Positions 32,977 through 43,437 are shown, counted from the stretch's first letter. The stretch is 64,000 bases of DNA from Runella slithyformis DSM 19594 (GCF_000218895.1 NC_015703.1:4415001-4479000), one strand, 5' to 3'. Made by a program: numbers and translations. Notes: generated from the letters alone by a model not told the origin.

Positions 32977-33717
32977 ATGAAAACATCCTTCATTTACGTA
33001 TGTATGTTCCTCTTTGCTGCCAATGCCATAGCGCAACAACCTCAGAAAAAAGGCCTTGGCGGATTGTTAGAAAAAGCCGGGCAAGTTCTCAACTCGCCGT
33101 CAGTTGGCAATTTGACCAATGATGATATTGTGCAAGGGTTAAAAGAAGCCCTGAAAGTCGGAATTTCCAACGGCTCGGCGCAGGCTTCGGCCGTGGACGG
33201 CTATTTTAAAAACAATCTTATAAAAATTGCCTTTCCTCCCGATGTACAGCGGGTAGAAACGCGATTGCGTCAGCTCGGACTGGGAAATGAAGTAGACCGT
33301 TTTGTATTATCACTCAATCGGGCCGCCGAAGATGCCGCCAAAAAATCGAAACCTGTGTTTGTGAAAGCGATCACGACCATGACCATTCAGGATGCCGCCG
33401 GAATCTTACGTGGAGATTCAACCGCCGCTACGCAGTACCTGCGTCGTACCACCAATCAGGAATTGTACAATCAGTTTTTTCCCGTCGTAGACAGTACGCT
33501 GAAACTGAACAACGCCACTAAGTACTACGCTGATCTGGTCAATACGTACAACAAATTGCCGTTGGTTCAAAAAGTGAATCCCGACTTAAAACAATATGCT
33601 ACCCAAAAAGCGATTGACGGTTTGTTTGTATTGGTAGCGCAGGAAGAGCGTAAGATTCGGAAAGACCCCGTGGCGCGGGTAAATGAAGTGCTGCAAAAGG
33701 TATTTGGGCAGAAGTAA
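32977..33717 (+). CDS. DUF4197 family periplasmic protein
   Basis: About 246 residues from the ATG at 32977 (MKTSFIYVCMFLFAANAIAQ, signal peptide). The first 47 codons of the longer ORF have no support. The mature part, KGLGGLLEKAGQVL, DDIVQGLKEALKVGISNGS, then VDGYFKNNLIKIAFPPDVQ, RAAEDAAKKSKPVFVKAITTMTI and YADLVNTYNKLP, gives the DUF4197 helical fold. The function is unknown. It reads into a strong terminator at 33770. Confidence 0.87.
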   Translation: MKTSFIYVCMFLFAANAIAQQPQKKGLGGLLEKAGQVLNSPSVGNLTNDDIVQGLKEALKVGISNGSAQASAVDGYFKNNLIKIAFPPDVQRVETRLRQLGLGNEVDRFVLSLNRAAEDAAKKSKPVFVKAITTMTIQDAAGILRGDSTAATQYLRRTTNQELYNQFFPVVDSTLKLNNATKYYADLVNTYNKLPLVQKVNPDLKQYATQKAIDGLFVLVAQEERKIRKDPVARVNEVLQKVFGQK

Positions 33718-33769
33718 GTATACCGGTGTCAAAGCGGTGGTTTCTACCGTTTTCAGTAATCTTCTTTTG

Positions 33770-33802
33770 ATACCTGCCGGAGGGCTTCGGCAGGTATTTT
33801 TT
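33770..33802 (+). terminator. Rho-independent-type terminator
   Basis: TACCTGCCG (33771-33779) pairs with CGGCAGGTA (33788-33796) and is followed by TTTTTTA, 54 bp after the DUF4197 stop. It is a standard hairpin with U-tract on the plus strand. Confidence 0.8.
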
Positions 33803-34159
33803 ATGCCTTGTTCTAAATAGTAAATCAGCAGCATCAAAACACGTTGGCTGAAATTGATAGCCTCGGTTCATTTAAAGGATTGATTTGTTTTTTGCCGGGA
33901 AAAACAGCCCTCCGCCGAATAAAGGGACTTTTCATTAAAAGCTGTGCCAAAAATGATGCAGATGGTAAAGAGCCTGATTCTCTCTCATTTTCCCTCTTCC
34001 TTACTATACCGGTCGAAATTTCTCTAGGTACCTATTCAAATAATTTATCCATCCGTCTGATGGTAGAAAATAACCCTTTGTGCGAATGTTACAATACATC
34101 TTGGTTTCTTTTCTCTTTTTGAAGGCTGCCCGAACAGATCAGCTCGAAACGTTAATGGT

Positions 34160-34516
34160 TTATACAGGTTCGTAGTACCGATGGGATGTGGGTTCATTGC
34201 CAATAGACGCCTGTAGGTATGCCCATTTGCTGAGGGTTATTTTTTGTCCAACTATTACCACATCTGCTTTCTTTTCCTGAGAATTTACGACCGCTGAAAG
34301 CATGGTTCTATGTAGCTGATGCAGCTTTTCAAGCAGATAAACACCCCAAAAACACTTCATTTGGGGCAAATACCTACAGATATGTACTTGCCGACCGCCG
34401 GTAAAGGAAATAGAGTAACTGCGTATTTCAGGAAGATTTACATAATCAGTCTTTCCAAATATTGGTATATAACGTGTGACCCACCTGAGTTTTCGGTGCA
34501 AACATACTATTGGCAA
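34160..34516 (-). pseudogene. Possible LytTR DNA-binding domain remnant
   Basis: An isolated 118-codon ORF in an otherwise gene-poor interval. The order GKTDYVNLPEIRSYSISF, then LLEKLHQLHRTMLSAVVN, then ADVVIVGQKITLSKWAYL resembles the DYV, (V)HRS.LVN and G..I.LS motifs of LytTR response-regulator output domains. The N-terminus (MPIVCLHRKLRWV) is not a normal start for such a protein. It may be a decayed or miscalled regulator. The rest of 33803-34962 (about 1.1 kb, AT-rich towards 34700-34960) holds no other convincing gene; the last 200 bp should contain the promoter of the giant surface protein. Confidence 0.35.
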
Positions 34517-34962
34517 AGCTCATTTTCCCGGAGCATTCAATAGTCCTGCTTCCCGTCTTCGAAGTCGGCACCACAATGATAACATGCACCTCTATGATGA
34601 AGGCAGTTTCTTACAACAACTGCTTCAGATTGGCAATTTGCTCAATAATGCTGCTTTTGCTACCGTAAGCGGTTTGGAATGTCAATAAAATGCTGTTGTC
34701 AATTTTTATGCCGGTGTTATGGATGGTCTTTGCAGTATAAAAAAACAGACCGACTTTGGTGTTAATATACTAAAAATTTATTTCGGTAAAATAAAAACGT
34801 ATTTTGATCTATAAATCAGACATTTTGTGCTAATAATAAATATATACTGAAAGTGTAAAAACGAAGCGGTATGGTAATTGGAGGTTTTAAATGGTATCAA
34901 AAAAAAACAGTCGAATCGCCTGAATAAAATGTAGACAGGTTTTTATAACCTAATTTTTTAAG

Positions 34963-37900
34963 GTGAGCTCAAACCAAAAAGCGATTATGAAAATAAAAAC
35001 GGCTCTACTGAACCATGGAGTATCAACCGAAGATATAATTCAGGTTATTGAAGAAAAAACACCCATTGAAATTGTCGATTCAGAAAATGTAGCTGCTCAA
35101 TTTTCAAGCTTATCGAAGTTTGGAGCTCTGCTGTTTATTTTGTTTTCGTTTCTTTTGTGGTCGCCCGGTGCTTATGCGCAAGTATCAGGGAAGGTCTTTA
35201 AGGACTTTAATGGCAACTCGCTGCAAATCAGTGCAAAAGGAGAGCCGGGAGTTGCCGGAGTGACTGTAACCGCCTTCAAGCCGGACGGGACTTTTGTAAC
35301 TACACTCACAGGCCCCGATGGCAGCTATTCATTTACTGCTTCACAGATACCCAATGCCACAAGGGTAAGGATTGAGTTCAGTAATTACCCGGTTGGACTT
35401 TTTGACACAAATCACAGCAATACAGCCGGAAGCAGTCAAACAACTACTCAATTTGTAACTGCGGGTACTACCGTAACGAATGTCAATCTTGGATTGATAG
35501 ACCCCAAGATCTATACTGAAGTAAATCCCTTAATTGGTGTGCCTTGTTATGTAAGCGGTAATCCCTTGGGAAATGGAACTTCAAGTACCATGGATGCTTT
35601 CGTAGATTTTGATTTTAACAGTGCAGGCAATGGAGGGCCCATTGCTGTTCCTTCTACGCCTAATGACCCCGTAAATCATAAAGTGCCGGCCGGTAAGATT
35701 GGTTCTGTTTGGGGGGTTGCTTACGATAAGAAGACTAAAAAACTATATACCTCTGCCTTTGTGAAACGCCATACGGGAATAGGGCCATTGGGCGAGGGTG
35801 GAATTTATATTTTAGATTACACGACCGGAGCACCTGTAGTGAGTAATTTTGTAGACGTAAATACCATAGGAATAAATACGGGCACTGTTGGGGTTGGCGC
35901 TACACCGGCATTGAGAAATAGCAATAGGGGTTTAAATAACACAGCCACGCTTGCCAACACCGGCGGAGACCCACTCGCTTTTGATGCAGTGGGGAAAGTG
36001 GGGCTTGGAGACATTGATATTTCTGAGGATGGATCTAAATTATGGGTGGTAAACCTGAACTTAATGACGTTAAACTCCATTGTCATTGATGCCGATAACA
36101 ATCCAGCTACTCCACCTACAACGGCTGATGTTGCTACTTTTAATATCCCTAATCCATTTACTGCCGGCACGCAAAGACCATTTGCATTAAAAACATACAA
36201 TGGTAAAGTGTACATAGGTTTGGTGTCCGACGCTACCTTGGAAGCCGCTGTCTATGAGTTTAATGGCAGTACATTTACTTCAGTCCTCGTAAATGGTGTC
36301 GCAATTATTCCTCTAAACTACAACAAGGGATTTGCTTCAATTGATTGCAACACCATTAAAGGCTGGTTTAATTGGAGAAATTCAAACCCTCCAATCACCT
36401 GTGGGGCTGTATCGTCCGGTGGTAATGTGTTATATGCTTATCCCACGCCTATGCTCTCCGACATAGAATTTGATGTTGACAGTTCTATGATACTTACATT
36501 TATGGATAGAATGGGGCATCAAATGGGCACTAACAATACTCAGCTTGATGGTACCGGTCTTGAAAACTATCATGGAGCGGGTGATATTCTGAGAGTGTGT
36601 CGTAACAACGGGTCTTATGTCATGCAAGGCTCAAATGGTTGTGCTGTAAAATCTGCCAACAACGAAGGTCCCGGCGGTGGCGAATATTATTTCGGAGATT
36701 ATTTCAATGAAACTGAATCCTATTTTCCTGCTGGTTTAGCTGGTTCGCGTGGAGTGATTCATTCAGAAACAGTAGTAGGCGGCATGGCAGTTGTTTACGG
36801 TTCCGACGAAACTGTCGTTGCTTCTTTTGACCCAAGAGGTATTGCGTGGATATCCGGTGGGGTTAATTTTTTCAATAACACTACCGGCCAAACCCGAACC
36901 CGAAACTACATGCTTTATTATGGACAAACAGCCGCTGCCGGTTTTGCCGGAAATGGTTTTTTTGGGAAAGCAAATGGCTTGGGGGATGTTGAAGTTTTAA
37001 ATAGTTTACCTACAATTGAACTCGGAAATAGAGTCTGGAATGATGCCAACAAAAATGGAATTCAAGACCCTACCGAAGCTGTTTTAGTAGGGGTTACCGT
37101 TTCTTTATACGATTCTTTGGGCGTATTGATACCCAATTCTACCTTGGTAACAGATGCCAACGGTCAGTTTATCTTTTCAAGTGCTCCCGGTACAAGTACA
37201 GCTAACTTTAAATATGGTTTAAATATCAATCCTAATACCCAATACCAAATTAAAATTGATGCTTTGGGCACAAATGCGTCTGTAACAGGACTCACCTTGG
37301 CAGACGTAACGCCGCTTACGCCAGGCGAAACAGCTGCCATAAATTCAGGCTCAACCATTAGCAATAACGATGCTAAATTGCTGGGCGGAAAGCCCACGGT
37401 TGTACTCAGAACGGGTATTTTGGGGGAAAACAACCATACATTTGACTTGGGCCTAGCCTGCACACAGCCAATCATCACCGCCGGCAGCTACACCAAAGCA
37501 ACCTGCCCCACGGCTAACAACGTAGTGCCCAACAACAACGCCTCGCTACAAATCTCAACAAATGGCGATAGGGCGGCTATTTCGGCCACAGGCATACCCA
37601 CCACTGCCTATGCATCAGCTACGGCTGTGACGGCAGGAAGCGTTACGTTAATTAATCAAAACGGTGCTACAGATTCGTTATTTGTACGGATCTTTAAGGG
37701 GCCTAACTGCTACTTAGACACTGTTTTCAAGGTTACACCTGTTATTTGCTGCCCTGCTATCACTTTTGGGACACCGGCCAACTTTACCCAATATTGTTCG
37801 GATGCTACTATCGCTACGTTAACGGCCACCACCACGGCGCGTTTGCCTGATAGCCTGGCATTTTATATGAGTCCTGCCAAACTCACCGCGTACAGCGACA

Positions 37901-40900
37901 TCCTTGGGGCGCAACTGTTGGGTAAGGTCAGAATTGCGGGCACGGCTACCTCCAACAACGTATCGCTCTCGAATGTAAAACTTCCTGAGTGGGCAGGGAC
38001 AGCCAACGATACGCTTTACATCTACGCGGTGTATGTAGATAACTTGGGCGATACGACCTGTAAAGTTTTCGCTGAAAAGCCTATCATCCTCAAACCCGAA
38101 CCGACGGCTTCGATTGACGGTTTTACTACGGCTTGTAACAGCGTAGCCGTTACGCTCACGAGCGAGGCCGCCACGACCTACCGATGGGGGCGCGTTTTAC
38201 CATTTGCTAACAACCTGGGAACAGCGCAAACCCTGACCCAAACGCCTCCTGCCAATACCACCACCACCTATTGGCTCATTACGACCAATGCAGGTACGTG
38301 TAGCTCAGACACCGCTTACCATACCATTACTACGAGTTCGGGTATTTTGGGTACGGTTTATCGGGATTTTGACTCAGACGGTATCAAAGATATCAACGAA
38401 AAATATGGCGTAAAAGGCATTGAAGTAAAAGCCTACGATTGTGACGGCAAGTTGCTCGGCACCACCAAAACAGACGAGTTTGGACGGTATGCTTTTAATT
38501 CGATTGCGGCAGCAACCGGCAAGGTGCGTATTGAGTTTTCTAAGGCATCCATGCCTTCGTGGTTGCAGGAATCCTTCGCCGGAACAAACAACGGTACAGA
38601 TGTGCAGTTTGTAACGGCACCCAATTGTAGCGTGGATTGGGCCGTGAAGGAAGTAGGTGATTATTGTCAGACTACCCCAAAAGTGCTTGTTCCCTGTTTT
38701 GAAAACGGTACCGGCATAGGTAGTACCCAACCGGGCTTCGTTTCGTTCGATTACGGTACGAGTAACAAACGGAACGACGGCACCGTTGGTGAAGTTGGCT
38801 CAGTGTGGGGAGTGGCCTACCAACGTACCACCCGAAAAGCCTTTACGTCGGCATTCCTGAAGCGGCATGTTGGTTTTGCAGATCAGGGGCCGGGTGGTAT
38901 TTATGTTTATGACTACGCGAATCCGGCGGTAAATGCCCCTCTGGTGGCAGGTTTCAGCTTACAGGGTGTAACACCCGCCAACGGAGGAGTCGCTATTGAC
39001 CTCGGTAGCGTAACGCGTGTCACCGGCCCTGCCACCGACCCCAATTATATTTCAACGAGCAGAACAGCCCCTAACTACGATATTGATGCCTTTGCAAAGG
39101 TGGGTAAGATGAGTTATGGTGATGCTGATGTGGATGAGACAAATAACCGACTTTGGCTTGTCAATCTCAATCAGCGGGCTATCATTAGCATGAATATCAG
39201 CGGTACGACCACTGCGCTGAATGGAGCCTCGACGGCTACACTGTCGCCCTTGACCAATCAGTATTTGCTCGACAACCTGCCGGGCGTACCCAATTGTGGT
39301 ACTGATGGCGTGTTCCGTCCATGGGCACTGGCATTTCACCGGGGTAAGGGCTATCTGGGCGGTGTCTGCTCATCAGAAACCAGCAAAGACCGATCGAAGC
39401 TGGTGTCCTACGTGCTTGAGTTCGACCCCAACAACGTGGGGGCGGGCTTCACCACCGTCATGACGATTCCGATGGACTACCCGCGCGAACAGCTTGAAGG
39501 AAGAAATCCGGCTGATATATACCGGGTGAATGCTTCGTGGAGAGCCTGGATTAATGCATATGCCGATATACCGGGGGCGCCGGCCAGTCCGGGGCGCTTG
39601 GGCTGGCCCCAGCCCATACTGTCCGACATTGCCTTTGCCGACAACGGTGATATGGTGATGGGCTTTACCGACCGGCTTTCCCATCAGTGGGGTATGGGCA
39701 ACTACCTACCCGTTGCCGGAAGAACTGCCCTTACAGAAATGGGAGCCGGGGGCGACATTCTCCACGCCTGTTTCGTAAACGGTACATGGGTACTGGAAGG
39801 TACCGCAGGGAGTTGTAAGACCAACGACATTCCGAACAATAGCGGCTATCGTTTAGCCAACGATGGCCCGTCAAAAACAGGTGAATTTTACCCGAACGAC
39901 CAGTACAATGATGGTACTAATTCCCATTTTGAAACGTCTAATGGGGCTTTGGCGATCCTGCCCGGTCAAAACGAAGTGATTACCACCGCTTTTGATATTT
40001 CTTCTATTTTCCAGCAGGGTGTCAAATATTTCAATACAACAACCGGTGGAAATGAGACGGGCTCGTTTGCCATAGTTCCTAACTCGAACGGAGTTGCCTC
40101 CTTTGGTAAGGGAAATGGCTTAGGCGACCTGGAAATCACCTGTGATGCCGCCCCCATTCAAATCGGTAACTACATTTGGTTGGATGCGGATGCCGATGGT
40201 GTACAAGATCCTTGTGAACTACCGGCCGTAGGTGTAAAAGTATATCTTTACAGCAAAAATGGTCTACTCAAAGACTCAACCGTCACCAACGCCACGGGTA
40301 ATTGGTATTTCAGCAGCCCTACCGACAGCATCAAAACCAACACGGCTTATTTTGTGGTCGTTGGTGGCGCTTCGCAGTTTAACAAAACCACCGGAGAAAT
40401 CACGGTAGGTGGCAAGAAATACCAACTGACTTCTGCCAATACAGGTGTGGGTACTAATGCCGACCAAAATGATTCGGATGCGCTTACCAAAGGTATAGCC
40501 AACGTGCCTGCAAACCTGCAAGGCTTTCCCGTTATCTGTGATACCACCGGAGGACCTGGCTATGTCAACCATACCCTTGATATTGGCTTAGCTCCACCAT
40601 CGGGTAGCCTGGGCGACTATGTCTGGAAAGATACCAACAACAACGGTCGCCAGGAGGTAGGTGAAGCAGGCGTAAAAGGCGTGATTATCGAACTGTATAA
40701 AAACGGTACATTCTTCGCCAAAGACACAACTGACGCTTTGGGTAAATATAATTTTGTAAACTTAGATTCAGCGAGTTACTACATCAAAGTATTGCCAAGT
40801 TCGTTCCCGGCGGGTTGCCTGATTTCACAGAATCCCAACGCAGCAGGCGTTCCTGATAGCTTAGATTCAGACATCATAGCGGCTACGCTTCAATCTCAGA

Positions 40901-42285
40901 CGGTCATCATTGACCCCACGCCGATTGTAGGAATAAGCTTGAAAGACAATCCGACATTGGACGTGGCCTTGTTTAGCCCTAATGGTTCATTGGGTGATTA
41001 TGTTTGGAAAGACACCAACAACAACGGTATACAAGACGAAGTAGGTACAGGTGTGAAAGGTGTGATTTTAGAACTCTACAAAAACGGCATAGCCACAGGC
41101 ATCAGAGATACAACCGATGTCGACGGTAAATACCTTTTCGCAATTTCAGATTCGGCGAGTTATCAAGTGAAGATCGTGAGTGGTTTGCCCGCAGGCTGTG
41201 CGCTTTCGACCAAGCCAAACGCGGCAGGCAGCACCGATGCCAACGACTCCGACTTCAATCCAACGACAGGTTTAAGCGATGCTGTTACGGTCAACCCTGC
41301 CAACCCCGCCAAGAAAGATGTCTTGACGGTGGATGCGGCACTTTACTCGCCAAAAGGCAGCCTGGGTGACTTCGTCTGGAAAGATACCAACAACAACGGT
41401 ATTCAGGACGAGACTACGCCAAATGCCGGTGGTGTGGCAGGTGTGCAGATCGAACTCTATAAAGTAGGCACCACCTCAGCCGTCGCCAAAGATACCACAG
41501 ACGCTACTGGTCATTATCTGTTCAGCAATTTGGATGCTGGGCAATATTACATCAAAGTGTTGGCCGCTTCCATTCCGGTAGGCTGCACGATCTCAACCAT
41601 GAAAGATGTCAGCACCGGCGGTGGAACTGAAGCCAATGACAGCGACGTTGACCCTGCCACCGGTCAGTCAGGTAATTATACCATCGACCTGCTCGATCCA
41701 TTGAAGAAGGACATCGTAACGGTGGACGCGGCTTTATTGGCACTCTGTCCTAAACCTACTGTGACCATCAATTCAGCCCCAACCTGTTCGCAGGATAAAC
41801 AAACCTACAGCGTAACGTTCAGTGTTACGGGTAAAAACGGAATTCTCAAAGCTAACGGTGTCCCATTGATTGGTAACAGTCCTTACGTCATTCCCTTGCC
41901 AATCGGCACGAACCTGACGATTACAGACAGCTTATCGGCTCTTTGTAGGCATGATACAACGATCTTGGCACCTTCCTGCGGTTGCCCGGTTTCGGCACCT
42001 GTCGCAGTGGTACCGAGTGTGGTAGCTTGTCAGGGAGAACCTATTCCCATGTTAAGTGTCTCTGTACCGAGCGGGGTGACGGCCAACTGGTATGCGAGTC
42101 AGACATCAACGTCTGCGTTAGTAACTAACAGTTTAACTTATACACCTGCGAAGGCGGGAAGATATTGGGTGGAAGCAGTTGTGAATGGCCCGCAGGGATG
42201 TGTCAGCACCACCAGAACTCCGATTACGCTAAGCGTTCGTTCGACGAGTTGTGTTCCTATGACGCTCAAAAAAGTGAAAAGATAA
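34963..42285 (+). CDS. Giant SdrD_B-repeat surface protein with internal duplication
   Basis: 2,440 residues, GTG start at 34963 (ATG at 34987 is an alternative). An unusual 50-residue charged N-terminus precedes a signal segment LLFILFSFLLWSPGAYAQ. SdrD_B domains lie near residues 73, 687, 1128, 1734, 1883, 2009 and 2134, each with a WxDxNxxGxxD Ca-binding-type loop (for example GDYVWKDTNNNGIQD). Two related long modules (GSVWGVAYDKKTKKLYTSAF near 246 and GSVWGVAYQRTTRKAFTSAF near 1279) show a duplication. A Cys-rich Ig-like domain ends the chain. SdrD_B proteins are adhesins or matrix proteins at the cell surface. No recognisable T9SS C-terminal sorting domain is present; the chain ends in TLKKVKR. 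Confidence 0.88.
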   Translation: MSSNQKAIMKIKTALLNHGVSTEDIIQVIEEKTPIEIVDSENVAAQFSSLSKFGALLFILFSFLLWSPGAYAQVSGKVFKDFNGNSLQISAKGEPGVAGVTVTAFKPDGTFVTTLTGPDGSYSFTASQIPNATRVRIEFSNYPVGLFDTNHSNTAGSSQTTTQFVTAGTTVTNVNLGLIDPKIYTEVNPLIGVPCYVSGNPLGNGTSSTMDAFVDFDFNSAGNGGPIAVPSTPNDPVNHKVPAGKIGSVWGVAYDKKTKKLYTSAFVKRHTGIGPLGEGGIYILDYTTGAPVVSNFVDVNTIGINTGTVGVGATPALRNSNRGLNNTATLANTGGDPLAFDAVGKVGLGDIDISEDGSKLWVVNLNLMTLNSIVIDADNNPATPPTTADVATFNIPNPFTAGTQRPFALKTYNGKVYIGLVSDATLEAAVYEFNGSTFTSVLVNGVAIIPLNYNKGFASIDCNTIKGWFNWRNSNPPITCGAVSSGGNVLYAYPTPMLSDIEFDVDSSMILTFMDRMGHQMGTNNTQLDGTGLENYHGAGDILRVCRNNGSYVMQGSNGCAVKSANNEGPGGGEYYFGDYFNETESYFPAGLAGSRGVIHSETVVGGMAVVYGSDETVVASFDPRGIAWISGGVNFFNNTTGQTRTRNYMLYYGQTAAAGFAGNGFFGKANGLGDVEVLNSLPTIELGNRVWNDANKNGIQDPTEAVLVGVTVSLYDSLGVLIPNSTLVTDANGQFIFSSAPGTSTANFKYGLNINPNTQYQIKIDALGTNASVTGLTLADVTPLTPGETAAINSGSTISNNDAKLLGGKPTVVLRTGILGENNHTFDLGLACTQPIITAGSYTKATCPTANNVVPNNNASLQISTNGDRAAISATGIPTTAYASATAVTAGSVTLINQNGATDSLFVRIFKGPNCYLDTVFKVTPVICCPAITFGTPANFTQYCSDATIATLTATTTARLPDSLAFYMSPAKLTAYSDILGAQLLGKVRIAGTATSNNVSLSNVKLPEWAGTANDTLYIYAVYVDNLGDTTCKVFAEKPIILKPEPTASIDGFTTACNSVAVTLTSEAATTYRWGRVLPFANNLGTAQTLTQTPPANTTTTYWLITTNAGTCSSDTAYHTITTSSGILGTVYRDFDSDGIKDINEKYGVKGIEVKAYDCDGKLLGTTKTDEFGRYAFNSIAAATGKVRIEFSKASMPSWLQESFAGTNNGTDVQFVTAPNCSVDWAVKEVGDYCQTTPKVLVPCFENGTGIGSTQPGFVSFDYGTSNKRNDGTVGEVGSVWGVAYQRTTRKAFTSAFLKRHVGFADQGPGGIYVYDYANPAVNAPLVAGFSLQGVTPANGGVAIDLGSVTRVTGPATDPNYISTSRTAPNYDIDAFAKVGKMSYGDADVDETNNRLWLVNLNQRAIISMNISGTTTALNGASTATLSPLTNQYLLDNLPGVPNCGTDGVFRPWALAFHRGKGYLGGVCSSETSKDRSKLVSYVLEFDPNNVGAGFTTVMTIPMDYPREQLEGRNPADIYRVNASWRAWINAYADIPGAPASPGRLGWPQPILSDIAFADNGDMVMGFTDRLSHQWGMGNYLPVAGRTALTEMGAGGDILHACFVNGTWVLEGTAGSCKTNDIPNNSGYRLANDGPSKTGEFYPNDQYNDGTNSHFETSNGALAILPGQNEVITTAFDISSIFQQGVKYFNTTTGGNETGSFAIVPNSNGVASFGKGNGLGDLEITCDAAPIQIGNYIWLDADADGVQDPCELPAVGVKVYLYSKNGLLKDSTVTNATGNWYFSSPTDSIKTNTAYFVVVGGASQFNKTTGEITVGGKKYQLTSANTGVGTNADQNDSDALTKGIANVPANLQGFPVICDTTGGPGYVNHTLDIGLAPPSGSLGDYVWKDTNNNGRQEVGEAGVKGVIIELYKNGTFFAKDTTDALGKYNFVNLDSASYYIKVLPSSFPAGCLISQNPNAAGVPDSLDSDIIAATLQSQTVIIDPTPIVGISLKDNPTLDVALFSPNGSLGDYVWKDTNNNGIQDEVGTGVKGVILELYKNGIATGIRDTTDVDGKYLFAISDSASYQVKIVSGLPAGCALSTKPNAAGSTDANDSDFNPTTGLSDAVTVNPANPAKKDVLTVDAALYSPKGSLGDFVWKDTNNNGIQDETTPNAGGVAGVQIELYKVGTTSAVAKDTTDATGHYLFSNLDAGQYYIKVLAASIPVGCTISTMKDVSTGGGTEANDSDVDPATGQSGNYTIDLLDPLKKDIVTVDAALLALCPKPTVTINSAPTCSQDKQTYSVTFSVTGKNGILKANGVPLIGNSPYVIPLPIGTNLTITDSLSALCRHDTTILAPSCGCPVSAPVAVVPSVVACQGEPIPMLSVSVPSGVTANWYASQTSTSALVTNSLTYTPAKAGRYWVEAVVNGPQGCVSTTRTPITLSVRSTSCVPMTLKKVKR

Positions 42286-42303
42286 GGCGTATACCTAAAA
42301 AAT

Positions 42304-42372
42304 AGGTTGTTTCAAACGGTTTGCGGGCTAAATTAAAATGGGTCGCAAATGATTTGAGACAACCTGTTTTTC
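42304..42372. terminator. Long bidirectional hairpin terminator
   Basis: AGGTTGTTTCAAA (42304-42316) pairs with TTTGAGACAACCT (42353-42365), with further pairing towards the centre (TTTGCG/CGCAAA) and a T-run after it. It lies 18 bp after the giant gene and before the convergent kinase-like gene, so it can serve both strands. Confidence 0.7.
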
Positions 42373-42414
42373 ATTTTATGAATGGGAAGGGGCTTGAATG
42401 AAGTGAGCACAAAA

Positions 42415-43437
42415 TCAATGCTCAGAGACCAATTCAAGGCTTCGCATAACGACTTCGCCCATGCTGCGGCATTTTAAAAAGCTGTTGTTGTTGTAGTGAT
42501 GGGCCAATTCCCGCTTCAGTTGTTCCAAGTTTTGGGGTAATGAAATCGTGTCGGCCATCATCACGTTCATCAGGTCCTGAATACGGGTTCGTTCTACCCG
42601 GATGCGTCCCGAAATCAGTGAACGCTCCTCTTTTTGGTACTGCTCCACACTCTCCGACGTTAAGTACTTCATTCCCACCTCAATGATGGGATTGTTTTGC
42701 TTGAAATATTGGGGGAGGTACACCGCTTTTTTGCCTTCGTAGGATTGTTGGTCAAAATCAATGGAGCGAATACGGTAATAGATCTCTTCAAAATCGGGTG
42801 TAATGTCGACCACAAAATTGCTGGAGTGCATATCGCCGAGGAGCCGTACAAAGCAGCGTTCATTGAATTTTACGAACTCTTTGCAAAATCGGACCGTGTT
42901 GAGGTTGGGCTCGTAGAGGTAATTTTTGATGAACATATCTCCCGGAATGCCGGCAATGTGCTCTTCGATCAGGGTCTCGTCGCTTGTGAGGTAGCTGATG
43001 CGGTTGGGCGAAAGAATATGCTCCAGTTCGAGTCCGTAAATGCGGGAGGAATCAGCATTTTTTACGTAGAAATAATCAAAGTTGTCGTTTACTTTATTGA
43101 CGATCCGAATCCGAAAAGGTTTGGAGTTGCCGTAAGAGCACACATCGACCCGGTCAACATACAGGTGCTTCATGACCGAAAGGTCACCGTCGGCTTTGAG
43201 ATCGGCATAGATGGTTTTGAGAGCGTAATAAATCTCGTCTATTTCGCTGTGCGCATAAAAAACCGTTTCCCACAGGGTATCATTGCCTCGCTTATCATAC
43301 AGCGGAATGGCGTTGTCGTACCGTAATAAATAGCGATAGTTAATCGGTAAGGCCACTTCCCGATTATAATTTTCCAAATAATGGCGCAGATCGGCATTGA
43401 TACGGAACGGAATTTTCTTATTGGTAATAAACGCCAT
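42415..43437 (-). CDS. Hypothetical protein with kinase-like (APH/HipA-type) motifs
   Basis: A 340-residue cytosolic protein. GDMHSSNFVV (201-210) and RSIDFDQ (224-230) look like the catalytic loop (GDxHxxN) and metal-binding D-x-D motif of aminoglycoside-phosphotransferase-type kinases. An EEHIAGIPGDMFIK segment before them fits the hinge region. No glycine-rich loop is obvious. It follows rodA with a 64-bp gap on the same strand, which links it to the cell-elongation operon. Conserved in Bacteroidota as far as I recognise, but without a known function. Kinase or pseudokinase activity is inference. Confidence 0.7.
   Translation of the reverse strand: MAFITNKKIPFRINADLRHYLENYNREVALPINYRYLLRYDNAIPLYDKRGNDTLWETVFYAHSEIDEIYYALKTIYADLKADGDLSVMKHLYVDRVDVCSYGNSKPFRIRIVNKVNDNFDYFYVKNADSSRIYGLELEHILSPNRISYLTSDETLIEEHIAGIPGDMFIKNYLYEPNLNTVRFCKEFVKFNERCFVRLLGDMHSSNFVVDITPDFEEIYYRIRSIDFDQQSYEGKKAVYLPQYFKQNNPIIEVGMKYLTSESVEQYQKEERSLISGRIRVERTRIQDLMNVMMADTISLPQNLEQLKRELAHHYNNNSFLKCRSMGEVVMRSLELVSEH

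Noticed and set aside
33838..34130. Plus-strand ORF after the DUF4197 terminator
   Set aside because: About 90 codons without domain, signal or conserved pattern, in a gene-poor AT-rich interval.
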